A DNA stretch of 64,000 bases, taken from contig NZ_CP072844.1 of the NCBI RefSeq assembly GCF_017948405.1, forward strand, positions 806,001 through 870,000, written 5' to 3'. Shown here in pieces: positions 49,443 through 60,143 of this stretch (position 1 is the first letter of the stretch; every line of letters starts with the position of its first letter). The DNA comes from Psychrosphaera aestuarii (lineage in GTDB: Bacteria > Pseudomonadota > Gammaproteobacteria > Enterobacterales > Alteromonadaceae). A program made the position numbers and the translations under genes. The notes under the pieces are model-generated. The model had not been told where the DNA came from and searched no databases. It saw nothing but the letters and a program-made list of their open reading frames with translations.

Positions 49443-51086
49443 TTAGTTTTTATAAAATTGGATATTTTTCTGGACGGCTGAGCGCTCAGAATTACCTGTA
49501 CTGTCGAAGTTAATACCGACAGTTATCTGACCATTATTATTTTTTTGCCAAACAATATGCGCAGCTAGCTCTATCGGTTTAGTTTGCTGGTATTCAGCTA
49601 GAGTCTTTTGAGGTAGCCTCAATTCCAAAGTGATTGGCTCGTTGTCACTTAAATTTGGAATGGCTCTTGTTAGTAGCGCGCCAACACCATTTTCACTAAT
49701 GTAATTTGATACACCATCTAACTGGCCGAACTTACCTTTAATTCGAATTAGACTGTGTGCCTGAACGCGGAGGGTACGTCTTCGTTCATTGTTAGCTCGC
49801 CTCGTGGACGATGACTCTGTTGCTTCCTCTTTATTTATAATTAGTCCAGACAGTTGGCTCTGAAGATTAGAGGTCAGATTATTTAATGTAGTGGATATAT
49901 TTGCCGAGTTGCTAATTTTTAAACTATTCATGGAAATGGTTAAAAACAGTGAATGTAACTGAGTATTTAACTCGTTAAAACTGTCAATTTGCTCGTTTAC
50001 CACTTCTTCTATGCTTTTATTTAATTCGGAAGTGGTAATGATATCTGTTTGCATTATTTGAACGGCGTTTGCTGTTTCGGTGATTTGAGCTTGGCTTTTG
50101 CTAATGTTATCCACTAAGAACTTCATTGAAGATTGTGCATTAGTCACTTTGGACAACAACTCATCTAATATTTCAGTAATTTGCTCCGCTGAATTTTGCG
50201 ATCGAACCGCCAAACTACGAACTTCATCTGCTACAACGGCAAAGCCTCTGCCTTGTTCACCGGCTCTCGCCGCTTCAATAGCAGCATTCAGTGCTAATAA
50301 ATTCGTTTGTGATGCGATATCTTTAATCGTACTTAAAATAGAATTTATATTTCGGCTAAACTCGACAATTTCTTCGACTTGAGTTGACGTATCACCAATG
50401 TTTGTAGATACAGCCGTAAGTTGTTGAACAGATTGATTTAATGAAACTAGGCTCTTATTCGCCTGATGTTCGGCAGTTTCTGATTTACTATTGGCTTGGT
50501 GTGCAATGTTTTGAACCTGCGTTGCCACTTTATGCACCTTGCTTGTTGCAAGATTAATTTCTTGCTCTTTTGCTTTTTCAGCCTCACTCATAGACTCTAT
50601 TTCATTGGAAATGGCGGCAATTTGAAATGCTGATTGGCCCATGTGAACGGTAGAGGATTCTACATTTGTAAGAATAGAATTTAGCTTTTTTAACACTAAA
50701 TTAAAGTGAGCTTCTAACGCCCCAATTTCATCTTTGGAATGAATAATCACGGTTTTGGTAAGATCGCCACGTTCTATTGCCTCAAGCGACTTTAGCAAAG
50801 TTAAAATAGGCGCAACAAAGATCTTTGCCACCACCATAATAATAAAAAATTGCAAACTAAATTGCAGCAACGAGTCCCAAATTGAATTAACGTAAAAAGA
50901 CTCTAATTGTCTTTGCATTTGACTATGTAGATCAGGGTTTGACGTTGATGATTCAACTAAGCTGATTAGACGTTTTAATTCGTTAGACGCAATAATGCGA
51001 TTATAAATAGTCGTGATCATTGCAATGGCCATAAAGCCAAGTTGCAACTTCCACCTTAGGCTTAGATTTAACCAAAAAGATTTCAT
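49443..51086 (-). CDS. Methyl-accepting chemotaxis protein with C-terminal PilZ domain
   Basis: The 547-residue protein has membrane helices at about residues 12-28 and 72-94 flanking a short periplasmic loop of about 45 residues, HAMP (about 95-145), a methyl-accepting signalling domain with the tip [20 protein letters not shown] and a PilZ-type domain from about residue 428. The PilZ RxxxR motif is present (Arg436, Arg440). The second motif reads YISENG, with Tyr where Asp/Asn is usual and Asn just before it. c-di-GMP control of chemotaxis output is likely but not certain. Confidence 0.87.
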   Translation of the reverse strand: MKSFWLNLSLRWKLQLGFMAIAMITTIYNRIIASNELKRLISLVESSTSNPDLHSQMQRQLESFYVNSIWDSLLQFSLQFFIIMVVAKIFVAPILTLLKSLEAIERGDLTKTVIIHSKDEIGALEAHFNLVLKKLNSILTNVESSTVHMGQSAFQIAAISNEIESMSEAEKAKEQEINLATSKVHKVATQVQNIAHQANSKSETAEHQANKSLVSLNQSVQQLTAVSTNIGDTSTQVEEIVEFSRNINSILSTIKDIASQTNLLALNAAIEAARAGEQGRGFAVVADEVRSLAVRSQNSAEQITEILDELLSKVTNAQSSMKFLVDNISKSQAQITETANAVQIMQTDIITTSELNKSIEEVVNEQIDSFNELNTQLHSLFLTISMNSLKISNSANISTTLNNLTSNLQSQLSGLIINKEEATESSSTRRANNERRRTLRVQAHSLIRIKGKFGQLDGVSNYISENGVGALLTRAIPNLSDNEPITLELRLPQKTLAEYQQTKPIELAAHIVWQKNNNGQITVGINFDSTGNSERSAVQKNIQFYKN

Positions 51087-51200
51087 GCCGTTTAATTCTT
51101 ATTATTTTATTATTGAGAGGGCTAGTATAAATGTCGACCAAAAAACAGATTACTTTAGTTGGCGGTTAAAAAGCAAAGTAAATGATACGCTGTCAGAAAA

Positions 51201-51232
51201 TAAAAAGCCCCAACAAATAAACTCGTTGGGGC
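51201..51232 (-). terminator. Terminator of slyD
   Basis: On the reverse strand, the stem GCCCCAAC / GTTGGGGC with a 10-nt loop is followed by TTTTT. It ends the ygfZ-slyD unit. Confidence 0.92.
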
Positions 51233-51268
51233 ATGCAATTTATAAAAAATTGTTAAATAGGCTTACGC

Positions 51269-51754
51269 TTAGTGAGCGTGGCCACAACCGCCGGCACCGT
51301 GCACGTGACCGTGCGCGATCTCATCTGCAGTAGCCGCACGAACGTCTAAAATTTCAACATCAAACTTAAGGTCAACACCGGCTAATGGATGGTTGCCGTC
51401 AACGGTAACCGACTCATCATCTTTGTCGACAACAATGACTGTTTGCTCGCCATTATCAGTACTAGCGCGTAACTGCATGCCAATTTCAACTTCAAAATCG
51501 GCAAACATCTCACTGCCTACACGCTGCACTAATCCGTCCATTCGAGGACCGTAAGCATTTTCTGCATCTACCGCTACTTCAAATGTATCGCCTTTCTCGT
51601 GATCATTTAATGCGTTTTCTAACCCTTCAATTAAAAACTTAGAGCCTTGGATAAACACCAATGGATCGTTGTCATATGAGCTATCAATTAGGTTATCTTC
51701 TTTGTCTTTAACTGCATAATGCATAGTGACAACTGTGTTTTGTGCGATCTTCAT
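51269..51754 (-). CDS. slyD: FKBP-type peptidyl-prolyl isomerase SlyD
   Basis: Cytoplasmic prolyl isomerase and chaperone with nickel-handling ability. The 161 residues show the FKBP fold (VTMHYAVKDKEDNLIDSSYD, PLVFIQGSKFLIEGLENAL), an inserted flap domain (about 70-120) and a His/Cys-rich C-terminus ending HGHVHGAGGCGHAH, the metal-binding tail, shorter than in E. coli. It follows ygfZ by 8 bp. Confidence 0.95.
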   Translation of the reverse strand: MKIAQNTVVTMHYAVKDKEDNLIDSSYDNDPLVFIQGSKFLIEGLENALNDHEKGDTFEVAVDAENAYGPRMDGLVQRVGSEMFADFEVEIGMQLRASTDNGEQTVIVVDKDDESVTVDGNHPLAGVDLKFDVEILDVRAATADEIAHGHVHGAGGCGHAH

Positions 51755-51762
51755 AAGGATCC

Positions 51763-52596
51763 TTAGTCTTGTTCAAGTGAGTATGGGAGAGGTAATAAAC
51801 GCAGTTGTTCATCATTCTCAGAGTCTAAATAAATTGTGTCGGTTAAATCTGTATCGTTTGGTAACACCAGTTGAAATACTGTTTTGCCATTAAAAAAGGC
51901 ACTGTTAATAACTTTACCCGCTGAACGACGGTTGCCGTTCATAGCTTTATATACGTCATGACCAGGCGTTAGCTCATATTTGCCATCAATTTCAGCAATA
52001 TATAGTGCGCGTTTGTTTTTACCCAGATAACGCATTCTAGCAACCATCTCTTGGCCCATGTAACAGCCTTTATTAAACGAGATATAGTTTAGCGCTTGTA
52101 GGTTTATCATCTGCGGCACATATTCACCCGAAGTATTGGCAAATAGGTGTGCACGTCCAGACATTACTTCGTTATACCACCATGAACCGTCATCCTGCTC
52201 GCAACCATCAATCATTTGTCTACTTAAAATTAAAAAATGATTAGGTGCTAATTCGATGCTTTTTAATTCAGAGTGGGCTTCTGTTGTGCCATATAGGTGC
52301 CAATTGCTGCTATCATCTGAAATCTCAGTTTTTGAGAAAACACCGTATTTGTTAAGTTCTGCTAATGACGGCTCGGCACTTTCTTTAGTCATAATAAGAT
52401 AAATATCATTATCTTGCTCAAACGCAACAAAGGTGGACCAAGCCTTGCCTTTAGCATTGCAATGCGCACCAGCTTGCCAATCACGCTTGCTGATATCATC
52501 GACATTACAAGTTACTTGCCCTTGTAAAAAAGAGTGGCTTTGTTCACCGCTGAGTTTTATTACCGCAAATTTTGATAGTGAAACAATATTAGTCAT
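51763..52596 (-). CDS. ygfZ: Folate-dependent Fe-S/tRNA-modification protein YgfZ
   Basis: Tetrahydrofolate-binding protein of the GcvT-like family, needed for function of some Fe-S enzymes such as the tRNA methylthiotransferase MiaB. The 277 residues include the family hallmark KGCYMGQEMVARMRYLGKNKR (split: KGCYxGQE with the key Cys, at about residues 175-195) and an N-terminal FAVIKLSGEQSHSFLQGQVT. It is divergent from sdhE, as in E. coli. Confidence 0.95.
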   Translation of the reverse strand: MTNIVSLSKFAVIKLSGEQSHSFLQGQVTCNVDDISKRDWQAGAHCNAKGKAWSTFVAFEQDNDIYLIMTKESAEPSLAELNKYGVFSKTEISDDSSNWHLYGTTEAHSELKSIELAPNHFLILSRQMIDGCEQDDGSWWYNEVMSGRAHLFANTSGEYVPQMINLQALNYISFNKGCYMGQEMVARMRYLGKNKRALYIAEIDGKYELTPGHDVYKAMNGNRRSAGKVINSAFFNGKTVFQLVLPNDTDLTDTIYLDSENDEQLRLLPLPYSLEQD

Positions 52597-52747
52597 GAGC
52601 TTCGGCTTAAAAATTAATAATCTCTATTAATGGGGATGAATTGTGTTAGAACAAGGCTATTTTAGCGAACATCAAAAAACATTGACACCTTTTTGAAAAT
52701 GCTCGGTATAATCAACAAATCATCGTTAAAGATAGTGAAATGTAGAT

Positions 52748-53050
52748 ATGACAGAAGCAAAAGCACAAGTAGTTTACGTAGATAAAAGTGGAAAAAAGTT
52801 TCAATTGGACTCTAAACCTAAATTAAAATGGGCATGTCGACGCGGAATGCTTGAATTAGATGTTTTGCTTGAACCCTTTGTTGATGAAGCCTATGACGCA
52901 TTATCAAATGATGACAAAGCGTCGTTCCAACGACTATTAGCTTGTGAAGATCCTGATTTATTTGCTTGGTTTATGGGTCATAAACCGTGTGAAGACGAAG
53001 CGTTAGATCGAGTATTAAAAATAATCCTGAACCGTGTAAAAGTATCTTAA
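52748..53050 (+). CDS. sdhE: FAD assembly factor SdhE
   Basis: Small protein that promotes covalent flavinylation of succinate dehydrogenase and fumarate reductase. The hallmark RRGMLELD (RGxxE motif) is intact near residue 32, and the five-helix family pattern runs to DPDLFAWFMGHK. At 100 residues it carries a short N-terminal extension relative to E. coli (88 aa). It is followed by ygfX, 26 bp downstream. Confidence 0.95.
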   Translation: MTEAKAQVVYVDKSGKKFQLDSKPKLKWACRRGMLELDVLLEPFVDEAYDALSNDDKASFQRLLACEDPDLFAWFMGHKPCEDEALDRVLKIILNRVKVS

Positions 53051-53076
53051 TACTAATTAGCGGCTAAACTGTTCAT

Positions 53077-53469
53077 ATGAACAATAGTCGCTCATATTTA
53101 CCATCACCCAACTACTCTATTGAATTAGAAATAACAGCCGTTTCAAAATGGCACTTCCTGTACTGTCTAACACTCGCTTTATTAATCGGTTTCGAATTAA
53201 CACTTATAGCGCTCTTTATTGCATTGCTAAATCGATTGATGCGCAGCAAACATAAAATACGGAAAAACATTTACGCCCATCGATTATCAAAAATGTTTGG
53301 TGGTTCAGTTGGCCCAGTTGCATTAATTTGTATGAAAGGGGAACGACTACAGGACTTTGAGTTGTTATGGCTTTTTAGCGATCAAGTGTCGATTAAGCAG
53401 TGGCGATTATTAAATTTATTATTAAAGGCACCGTTAAATGCCTTTAATGAAAGTCATATGCAAAGTTAG
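53077..53469 (+). CDS. ygfX: YgfX-like membrane protein
   Basis: The 130-residue protein has one or two membrane segments (about residues 25-55) and a C-terminal soluble part with a [20 protein letters not shown] block. The sequence is weakly conserved, but position directly after sdhE, size and topology fit YgfX (CptA), which in E. coli has been reported to affect MreB/FtsZ. The last 4 bp overlap the convergent nadB gene. Confidence 0.7.
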   Translation: MNNSRSYLPSPNYSIELEITAVSKWHFLYCLTLALLIGFELTLIALFIALLNRLMRSKHKIRKNIYAHRLSKMFGGSVGPVALICMKGERLQDFELLWLFSDQVSIKQWRLLNLLLKAPLNAFNESHMQS

Positions 53470-55079
53470 TTTGGCTCTAAGACGGTTGGGCTTGAACTGG
53501 GTAAGGTGTCAGGGTAGTCAATATTGTAGTGCAAGCCTCGGCTTTCTTTTCTGGATAGCGCACTTATTACAATCAACTGGGCAACTTGAACTAAGTTTCG
53601 TAATTCGAGTAAATTGTTACTCACTCTGAAGGAAGCGTAAAACTCATCAGTTTCTTGTTTTATTAATTCAATACGTTTTAATGCCTTATTCAAGCGGCGA
53701 TTAGAGCGAACAATACCGACGTAATCCCACATTAATAGTCTGAGTTCATGCCAGTTGTGACTAATTAAAATATCTTCAGCAGATGTAGTAACTAAGCTTT
53801 CATCCCAATTTGGAATGCACATATCATTTAACGGCTCGTCTAAATTAGCCAATATTTGTTCGGCGGCACCTTGAGCAAAGACAATACACTCTAATAAGCT
53901 ATTACTCGCCATTCTGTTTGCACCATGTAAACCCGTGTAAGCTACTTCACCGATGGCAAATAAATTATCGATGTCGGTTTTTCCTGTTAAATCCGTCATC
54001 ACACCACCACAAGTGTAATGAGCTGCGGGAACAACGGGAATTTGCTCTTTAGTGATATCAATGCCTACTTTTAAACATGCAGCATAAATAGTAGGGAAGT
54101 GATCCAAAATGAACTCTTCATCTTTGTGAGTAATGTCTAGATACATACAATCTGCACCTAAACGTTTCATTTCAAAATCGATAGCTCTAGCGACAATATC
54201 TCTTGGCGCGAGTTCTGCTCGATCGTCAAAGTCCGGCATAAATCGGCTACCGTCAGGTCGTCGTAACTTTGCACCTTCACCTCGCATGGCCTCGGAAATT
54301 AGAAAGTTCTGTGCCTTCTCGTGATAAAGGCTAGTTGGATGAAATTGATTAAACTCCATGTTTGCCACTCGACAACCCGCACGCCAAGCCATGGCAATGC
54401 CATCACCACTGGCGATATCTGGATTCGAGGTGTATTGATACACTTTACTTGCGCCGCCTGTTGCCAGTGTGATGAACTTGGCATGAACAACTTCTACTCG
54501 TTCTTCATTCCGGTTCCATACGTACGCACCATGAACTTTGTTATTTGCGCTTGCCGATGCCTTATTTAGTTTTGGAGTGGTGACTAAATCTAATGCGTTA
54601 AAACGCTCAAATAAACGAATGTTGGGGTGAGCTTTTACACGATCTAATAACGTGGTTTGAACTGCTTTACCAGTGGCGTCTGCAGCGTGTAATATTCTTC
54701 TATGGCTGTGGCCGCCTTCTCGAGTTAGATGATATTTGCTCGCGCCGTCTGGGCCGGTTACTTGATCAAATGGAACTCCTTGATCAATTAACCACTGCAT
54801 CGATTCTTTTGCATGACTTGCTGTATGAATAACAGCTTGCTCGTCACACAGCATTCCACCCGCAATTAACGTATCTTGAACATGAGACTCAATGCTGTCA
54901 TTTTCATCGAACACTGCAGCTATGCCACCTTGAGCATATAACGTAGATCCCTCTTTTAATGCCGACTTACTTAAAATTATTACTTTGGCTTTATCGGCAA
55001 TACTTAACGCTAAGGTTAAGCCGGCGGCACCGCTGCCAATTACCAAACAATCTGTGAAGTGTTGCGTTTCATTCGACAT
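53466..55079 (-). CDS. nadB: L-aspartate oxidase NadB
   Basis: FAD enzyme that oxidises aspartate to iminoaspartate, the first step of de novo NAD synthesis. The 537 residues begin with the FAD loop [17 protein letters not shown]. They contain [44 protein letters not shown] (active-site region) and [21 protein letters not shown], and end with a helical C-domain. Length matches E. coli (540). It is divergent from rpoE, the usual gammaproteobacterial arrangement. Confidence 0.97.
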   Translation of the reverse strand: MSNETQHFTDCLVIGSGAAGLTLALSIADKAKVIILSKSALKEGSTLYAQGGIAAVFDENDSIESHVQDTLIAGGMLCDEQAVIHTASHAKESMQWLIDQGVPFDQVTGPDGASKYHLTREGGHSHRRILHAADATGKAVQTTLLDRVKAHPNIRLFERFNALDLVTTPKLNKASASANNKVHGAYVWNRNEERVEVVHAKFITLATGGASKVYQYTSNPDIASGDGIAMAWRAGCRVANMEFNQFHPTSLYHEKAQNFLISEAMRGEGAKLRRPDGSRFMPDFDDRAELAPRDIVARAIDFEMKRLGADCMYLDITHKDEEFILDHFPTIYAACLKVGIDITKEQIPVVPAAHYTCGGVMTDLTGKTDIDNLFAIGEVAYTGLHGANRMASNSLLECIVFAQGAAEQILANLDEPLNDMCIPNWDESLVTTSAEDILISHNWHELRLLMWDYVGIVRSNRRLNKALKRIELIKQETDEFYASFRVSNNLLELRNLVQVAQLIVISALSRKESRGLHYNIDYPDTLPSSSPTVLEPN

Positions 55080-55151
55080 TAAAAATTTACCAATTTAGTC
55101 ATTGTGTTAAGCTCATGTACGTCTATTTTATAAAAAAAATCAAAAAAAATA

Positions 55152-55178
55152 GAACTTTTTAATTATTACGCAGTCATA
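55152..55178 (+). promoter_or_regulatory. Sigma-E autoregulatory promoter of rpoE-rseABC
   Basis: GAACTT (55152-55157), a 16-bp spacer and TCATA (55174-55178) fit the sigma-E consensus GGAACTT-N16-TCnnA. It lies 64 bp before the rpoE ATG. rpoE operons are usually transcribed by their own product. Confidence 0.65.
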
Positions 55179-55242
55179 GAGACAGCAAAACGCGATATTA
55201 GCAGACTTAAGTCGCTAGCTAAAACTGGGAGTAGTGCTCGAA

Positions 55243-55824
55243 ATGAGCGAGCAGAGTAAAGATTTAGGATTAGTCAGAAGAGCGCAAGCAGGCGAAAAAG
55301 CGGCATTTGATTTATTAGTACGTAAATATCAAAATAAAATTATTAGTTTGGTATCCCGTTACTTGGGCAACAATGGCGATGTTCAAGATGTTGCTCAAGA
55401 TGCTTTTATCAAAGCATACACTGCTTTACCTGGATTTAGAGGTGAAGCAGCATTTTATACTTGGCTATATAGAATTGCGGTAAATAGTGCAAAAAACTAT
55501 TTAATGGCAAGAGGTCGAAGGCCTGCCAATGTAGATGTGGATGCAGAGGGCGCGGAGTATTATGAAACAAATGAAGCGCTACGTGAAAATGCGTCGCCAG
55601 AGAGCTTAGCGCTTACTGACGAAATAAAACATGTAATTTTCAATACCATTGAAGAGTTACCTGAAGAGCTTAAAGTCGCTATTCAGCTAAGAGAAATCGA
55701 TGGGATGAGTTATGAGGAAATAGCAACTGCAATGGGATGCCCGATTGGTACCGTTCGTTCACGAATATTTCGTGCTCGTGATGCCATCGATGCTAAATTG
55801 GAGCCGCTACTTGAAAACCGTTAA
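55243..55824 (+). CDS. rpoE: Envelope-stress sigma factor RpoE (sigma-E)
   Basis: ECF sigma factor released when RseA is degraded. The 193 residues from the ATG at 55243 (MSEQ start as in E. coli) contain region 2 (FDLLVRKYQNKIISLVSRYL, DVAQDAFIKAYTALPGFRGEAAFYTWLYRIAVN, read in parts at about 20-85) and region 4 (LREIDGMSYEEIATAMGCPIGTVRSRIFRARDAI, parts at about 140-180). A GTG at 55234 is in frame but lacks homology. First gene of rpoE-rseABC. Confidence 0.98.
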   Translation: MSEQSKDLGLVRRAQAGEKAAFDLLVRKYQNKIISLVSRYLGNNGDVQDVAQDAFIKAYTALPGFRGEAAFYTWLYRIAVNSAKNYLMARGRRPANVDVDAEGAEYYETNEALRENASPESLALTDEIKHVIFNTIEELPEELKVAIQLREIDGMSYEEIATAMGCPIGTVRSRIFRARDAIDAKLEPLLENR

Positions 55825-55842
55825 ATGGAGCCGTTCGTAATT

Positions 55843-56469
55843 ATGACGAATAAACACCAAGAACCTATATCAGCTATGTTAGATAACGAGTTAACTAATT
55901 CTGAATTAGATAAAGCGTTTAATAACATAAAAGATGATCAAGACTCAGTCCAAGCATTTGGCCGTTACGCCTTGATCGGTGATGTGCTTAGAAAAGAGCA
56001 AGAGTTAGTTATAGACGATACTTTTGTAAATAGCATTCAAGCAGCAATTGCGGACATAGAGCTACCTATGGTGGATCAGTTGGATGAAGGTAATGTAGCG
56101 TCGATAGCTAAACATCCGAAGTGGTATCAACGTGTCAGTCAAAAAGTCGTGCAGTTAGGTCAACACAAGGCGTTAAAAGGTGGGGCACAATTTGCCATTG
56201 CAGCATCTGTTGCCTTAGTAGCAGTTGTTGGGGTAAGCAATATGGAGCCTGGGCAAGATAAATTGACATCGCCAGTACTCAGCCCTGTACCATTAGTTCA
56301 AGGTTTGTCACCTGTGTCATTATCCAGTGATAGTTTCAAACAAAAGCCGACGGCGAATCAAGTGACTCAGTCTCGTATTAATGCGTTAATGGCAGATCAT
56401 CATCAGCAATTAAGATCGACAGATGATCAAGTTAAGCGAGAGAAAGAAGAGCAAGACATCGAGCAATAA
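55843..56469 (+). CDS. rseA: Anti-sigma-E factor RseA
   Basis: Inner-membrane anti-sigma factor that holds RpoE and is cut by DegS and then RseP. The 208 residues have a cytoplasmic sigma-binding part (ISAMLDNELTNSELDKAF, YALIGDVLR), one membrane helix (about residues 112-130, FAIAASVALVAVVGVS) and a periplasmic tail. An alternative ATG at 55825 follows directly on the rpoE stop and would add six residues; the choice is uncertain. The tail is charged and Gln-rich at its end. Confidence 0.93.
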   Translation: MTNKHQEPISAMLDNELTNSELDKAFNNIKDDQDSVQAFGRYALIGDVLRKEQELVIDDTFVNSIQAAIADIELPMVDQLDEGNVASIAKHPKWYQRVSQKVVQLGQHKALKGGAQFAIAASVALVAVVGVSNMEPGQDKLTSPVLSPVPLVQGLSPVSLSSDSFKQKPTANQVTQSRINALMADHHQQLRSTDDQVKREKEEQDIEQ

Positions 56470-56496
56470 ACATCTAACAAATGTTTTAAACTCTAG

Positions 56497-56546
56497 AAGC
56501 CTGTGGTGTTATCATCTAGTTGTGATGTCATCGACAGGCTTTTTTG
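56497..56546 (+). terminator. Terminator-like hairpin between rseA and rseB
   Basis: Arms AAGCCTGT (56497-56504) and ACAGGCTT (56534-56541) enclose a partly paired loop and are followed by a T run. It is an intra-operon signal that could lower rseB-rseC expression relative to rpoE-rseA. Confidence 0.8.
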
Positions 56547-56585
56547 TATCTACCGTATCAATAATTGGTTAGGGAATTGTATTTA

Positions 56586-57614
56586 GTGCGTAATTTATTT
56601 TTAGTGTTTTTTGTTTTTTTTAGTCAACTATCATTGGCAGCGACGCCTAAGCTAGATGTGTTGAATGCTGGTTTACCTAACGTCAGTCCAACAACACTCG
56701 AGTCTGCAAATGGTGAAAAGATCAATGCTGCATACTGGCTAAAACGATTACAAACCGCTTTAACCGAAAGTAATTTTGAAGCAGGTATAGTGACTATTAA
56801 AGGCAGTAAGACCGAGTCCTATCAATGGACACATGGCTTCTTTTCAGAGGAGTCCGGTAAATCTGTTGAAATTGAAAGGGTCTCGCCACTGATCGGCAAT
56901 GGCATTGCGATTATCCGCAAGAATGACACTCTGTCTTATTTTGAAGCGAATAAAGAGCCTTATTCAGTTAAAGGCACCAGCATTCGTAACTTTATTCCAG
57001 CAATATTTTATAAGGATTTTAGCTCATTAGCTGACAGTTATCAGTTTGTTTTGGTGAGTAAAAGTCAAATAGCAGGACGTTCAGCACAGCTGATTCGAAT
57101 TGAGTCGGTGGCCAAAGAAACTTATAATTTTTGGGTGTGGATTGATGTTATTAGTGGTTTGCCGTTGAGATTAGCTTATATCGACGAGAAGGGCGAAGTC
57201 GTTGAACAAGTGTTAATGACACATCTGTCTTATTTAACCGAACCAAATGATGAAATTAGAAAGTTAGCATCGTTAGATTTGCCAGAAATACCAAATGCGG
57301 CAGTTGCGATGAATCAGCAAACCAATAATTGGCAAATGGGTTACGTCCCGAAAGGTTTTGAATTACTTAAAAGTGACCGTCATCATGTTTCAATCAATAG
57401 AGAAGTGGCCGATTACTATTTATATAGCGATGGTCTTGTTGAGTATTCGGTATATGTTCAACGACCAATAGAAAGCTTTAACAGTCCGCTCGTTTTGCAA
57501 GATGGCGCGACTTCATTTGTTATGGTTCATGCTGACGGCTACGACGTGACTGTAGTGGGAATGATGCCAGCAGAAACTGCATTTAACATAGCGATGGGTG
57601 TGAAAAGCAAATAA
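56586..57614 (+). CDS. rseB: Sigma-E regulatory periplasmic protein RseB
   Basis: Periplasmic protein that binds RseA and protects it from DegS until lipopolysaccharide intermediates release it. From a GTG at 56586 (AGGGA ribosome-binding site) it has 342 residues: a signal peptide ending SLAA, then the large LolA-like domain (WLKRLQTALTESNFEAGIVTI, IERVSPLIGNG) and the small C-domain (MGYVPKGFELLKSDRH, YSDGLVEYSVYV). Start choice is supported by the signal peptide; TTG starts at 56565 and 56577 are possible. Confidence 0.94.
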   Translation: MRNLFLVFFVFFSQLSLAATPKLDVLNAGLPNVSPTTLESANGEKINAAYWLKRLQTALTESNFEAGIVTIKGSKTESYQWTHGFFSEESGKSVEIERVSPLIGNGIAIIRKNDTLSYFEANKEPYSVKGTSIRNFIPAIFYKDFSSLADSYQFVLVSKSQIAGRSAQLIRIESVAKETYNFWVWIDVISGLPLRLAYIDEKGEVVEQVLMTHLSYLTEPNDEIRKLASLDLPEIPNAAVAMNQQTNNWQMGYVPKGFELLKSDRHHVSINREVADYYLYSDGLVEYSVYVQRPIESFNSPLVLQDGATSFVMVHADGYDVTVVGMMPAETAFNIAMGVKSK

Positions 57615-57615
57615 C

Positions 57616-58089
57616 ATGATTAAAGAGTTAGGAATTGTTATTCAGCAGAAGAACGAGACCATTTGGGTAGAGACCGCAATAAAATCTACTTGCAAGTCAT
57701 GTGCAGCCAAAAGTAACTGCGGAACGAGTAGCATTGCCGAGGCCTTTGCGGGCAAATCTGTGATTAATGAAGTCGCCAACACGTTAGACGCTAAATTAGG
57801 CGATGAAGTTGAAATTGGCATCCCTGAAGAAAGTTTGATTCAAGGTGCTTTTTGGATTTATTTAATGCCAATTTTTGTCGCATTATTATTTTGTTTAACA
57901 ACTCAATACTGGTTGCCTAGATTCATCGAAGTTAATGAAGGGCTAGTGATTTTATCAACGTTCTTTGGTGGCTTTATAGGATTCTATTGGGCAAAGCAAA
58001 AGTTAGCGCGGATGCCAGAAGACAAATACCTTCCGCAATTGTTATCAATTAAACCGCAGAGTATTGCGATTAAATCTATTGATAGCTAA
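57616..58089 (+). CDS. rseC: RseC/MucC-family membrane protein
   Basis: The 157-residue inner-membrane protein has an N-terminal Cys cluster CKSCAAKSNCG (about residues 26-36) and two membrane helices (about 78-98 and 105-125). RseC-type proteins are linked to sigma-E modulation and to Rnf/SoxR reduction in some species. It starts 1 bp after the rseB stop. Cys clusters of this pattern may hold a redox or Fe-S site (inference). Confidence 0.92.
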   Translation: MIKELGIVIQQKNETIWVETAIKSTCKSCAAKSNCGTSSIAEAFAGKSVINEVANTLDAKLGDEVEIGIPEESLIQGAFWIYLMPIFVALLFCLTTQYWLPRFIEVNEGLVILSTFFGGFIGFYWAKQKLARMPEDKYLPQLLSIKPQSIAIKSIDS

Positions 58090-58287
58090 ATATCGATTAA
58101 AAAAGTGGAGTGGCAGTAGATAAACGTGTAAAATTGCGCCCTTTTTACGCAGCTTTAAATTAGAAGCGAGTCTTAGATTTATCAAAGAACATCGCTAAAG
58201 CTAATCAGCGTCAGCATTAATTCGCTTATATTCAGAGACTAACAATTTGATTGGTCCCTAACGGCAACAGGTAAAATACAGTAATTT

Positions 58288-60078
58288 ATGAAGCATATTC
58301 GCAACTTTAGTATCATCGCCCACATCGATCACGGTAAATCAACGTTATCAGATCGTCTTATTCAGCATTGTGAAGGCTTGACCAATCGTGAGATGAAAGC
58401 CCAAGTACTTGACTCGATGGACATCGAACGCGAGCGCGGCATTACGATAAAAGCACAAAGTGTAACGCTTAATTACAAAGCAAAGGATGGCGAAATTTAT
58501 CAGCTAAACTTCATTGATACGCCAGGACACGTAGATTTTACTTATGAAGTCTCTCGTTCGTTAGCGGCTTGTGAAGGTGCATTACTTGTTGTTGATGCTG
58601 GTCAAGGTGTTGAAGCTCAAACAGTTGCGAACTGTTATACCGCGATTGAAATGGACTTAGAAGTTCGTGCAATACTAAATAAAATTGACTTACCTCAAGC
58701 TGATCCATTGCGTGTTGCTGAAGAGATTGAAGACATCGTTGGCATAGACGCTGTTGATGCCGTGCAGTGCTCCGCTAAAACAGGCTTAGGTATTGAAGAC
58801 GTTCTAGAAGACATCGTTAAAAATATTCCACCACCGGTTGGAGAGCCTGACCAACCAGTTCAAGCTTTGATTATTGATTCTTGGTTTGACCCATACCAAG
58901 GTGTTGTTTCTTTAGTTCGTATCAAACACGGCAAACTAAAGAAAGGCGACAAGATTAAAGTAATGTCGACAGGTGAATCTCACCAAATTGATAAAATTGG
59001 TATCTTTACGCCAAAACAAACAGACACAGGTTCGCTTGGTACAGGTGAAGTTGGTTTTATTATTGCTGGTATCAAAGATATTTTAGGTGCACCAGTAGGT
59101 GATACATTAACCACAACGGTTAATCCAGCTTCAGCGCCGTTACCTGGTTTCCAAAAAATTAAACCTCAGGTTTATGCGGGTGTTTTCCCTGTTAGCTCAG
59201 ACGACTATGAATCATTCCGTGATGCATTAGGCAAATTAAGTCTTAATGATGCGTCATTATTTTATGAGCCAGAGAGTTCAACAGCCCTAGGTTTAGGCTT
59301 CCGCTGTGGTTTCCTTGGTATGTTGCACATGGAAATTATTCAAGAGCGTTTAGAACGTGAATATGACTTAGATCTAATCACCACGGCGCCAACGGTAAAC
59401 TACGAAATTCTTAAAAAGAATAACGACGTGATTTCAATTGATAGCCCGTCAGAATTACCAGCGCTTAATGATATTGCAGAAATTAGGGAACCAATTTGTA
59501 AAGCGGATATCTTAGTACCGCAAGAGTATCTTGGAAATGTGATCACTTTATGTATTGAAAAGCGTGGTACACAAACCGCGATGAGCTATCACGGTAAACA
59601 GGTATCTGTGAGCTATGACTTACCAATGGCTGAAGTCGTAATGGACTTTTTTGATAGATTAAAATCAACAAGTCGTGGTTTTGCATCGTTGGATTACAAT
59701 TTTACTCGTTTCCAAGAAGCCGATATGGTTCGTGTTGACATATTATTGAATGGCGAACGCGTTGACGCATTAGCAATGATTTGTCACCGTGATTTTGCTC
59801 AAACTCGTGGTCGCCAGTTAGCCGATAAGCTAAAAGAATTAATACCACGTCAAATGTTTGATATTGCTATTCAGGCCGTTATTGGCGTGCACGTTATCGC
59901 TCGTACGACGGTTAAACAATTACGTAAAAACGTAATCGCCAAGTGTTACGGCGGTGATATTTCGCGTAAGAAAAAGCTACTTCAAAAACAGAAAGACGGT
60001 AAAAAACGTATGAAACAAGTGGGTAACGTTGAATTACCACAAGATGCGTTTTTAGCGATACTTAAAGTTGGTAAGTAG
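58288..60078 (+). CDS. lepA: Translation elongation factor 4 (LepA)
   Basis: Ribosome-binding GTPase related to EF-G, implicated in translation initiation/elongation quality. The 596 residues start [20 protein letters not shown] (G1 loop), then [18 protein letters not shown] (G2), IDTPGHVDF (G3), NKIDLPQA (G4) and the LepA-specific C-terminal domain ending [10 protein letters not shown]. Length matches E. coli (599). It is coupled to lepB. Confidence 0.98.
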   Translation: MKHIRNFSIIAHIDHGKSTLSDRLIQHCEGLTNREMKAQVLDSMDIERERGITIKAQSVTLNYKAKDGEIYQLNFIDTPGHVDFTYEVSRSLAACEGALLVVDAGQGVEAQTVANCYTAIEMDLEVRAILNKIDLPQADPLRVAEEIEDIVGIDAVDAVQCSAKTGLGIEDVLEDIVKNIPPPVGEPDQPVQALIIDSWFDPYQGVVSLVRIKHGKLKKGDKIKVMSTGESHQIDKIGIFTPKQTDTGSLGTGEVGFIIAGIKDILGAPVGDTLTTTVNPASAPLPGFQKIKPQVYAGVFPVSSDDYESFRDALGKLSLNDASLFYEPESSTALGLGFRCGFLGMLHMEIIQERLEREYDLDLITTAPTVNYEILKKNNDVISIDSPSELPALNDIAEIREPICKADILVPQEYLGNVITLCIEKRGTQTAMSYHGKQVSVSYDLPMAEVVMDFFDRLKSTSRGFASLDYNFTRFQEADMVRVDILLNGERVDALAMICHRDFAQTRGRQLADKLKELIPRQMFDIAIQAVIGVHVIARTTVKQLRKNVIAKCYGGDISRKKKLLQKQKDGKKRMKQVGNVELPQDAFLAILKVGK

Positions 60079-60143
60079 TAGGTTTGCAAATAATGAATGT
60101 GCATCATATAAAGATTAGTCGTTAAATTAAGGAATAAGTCAGT

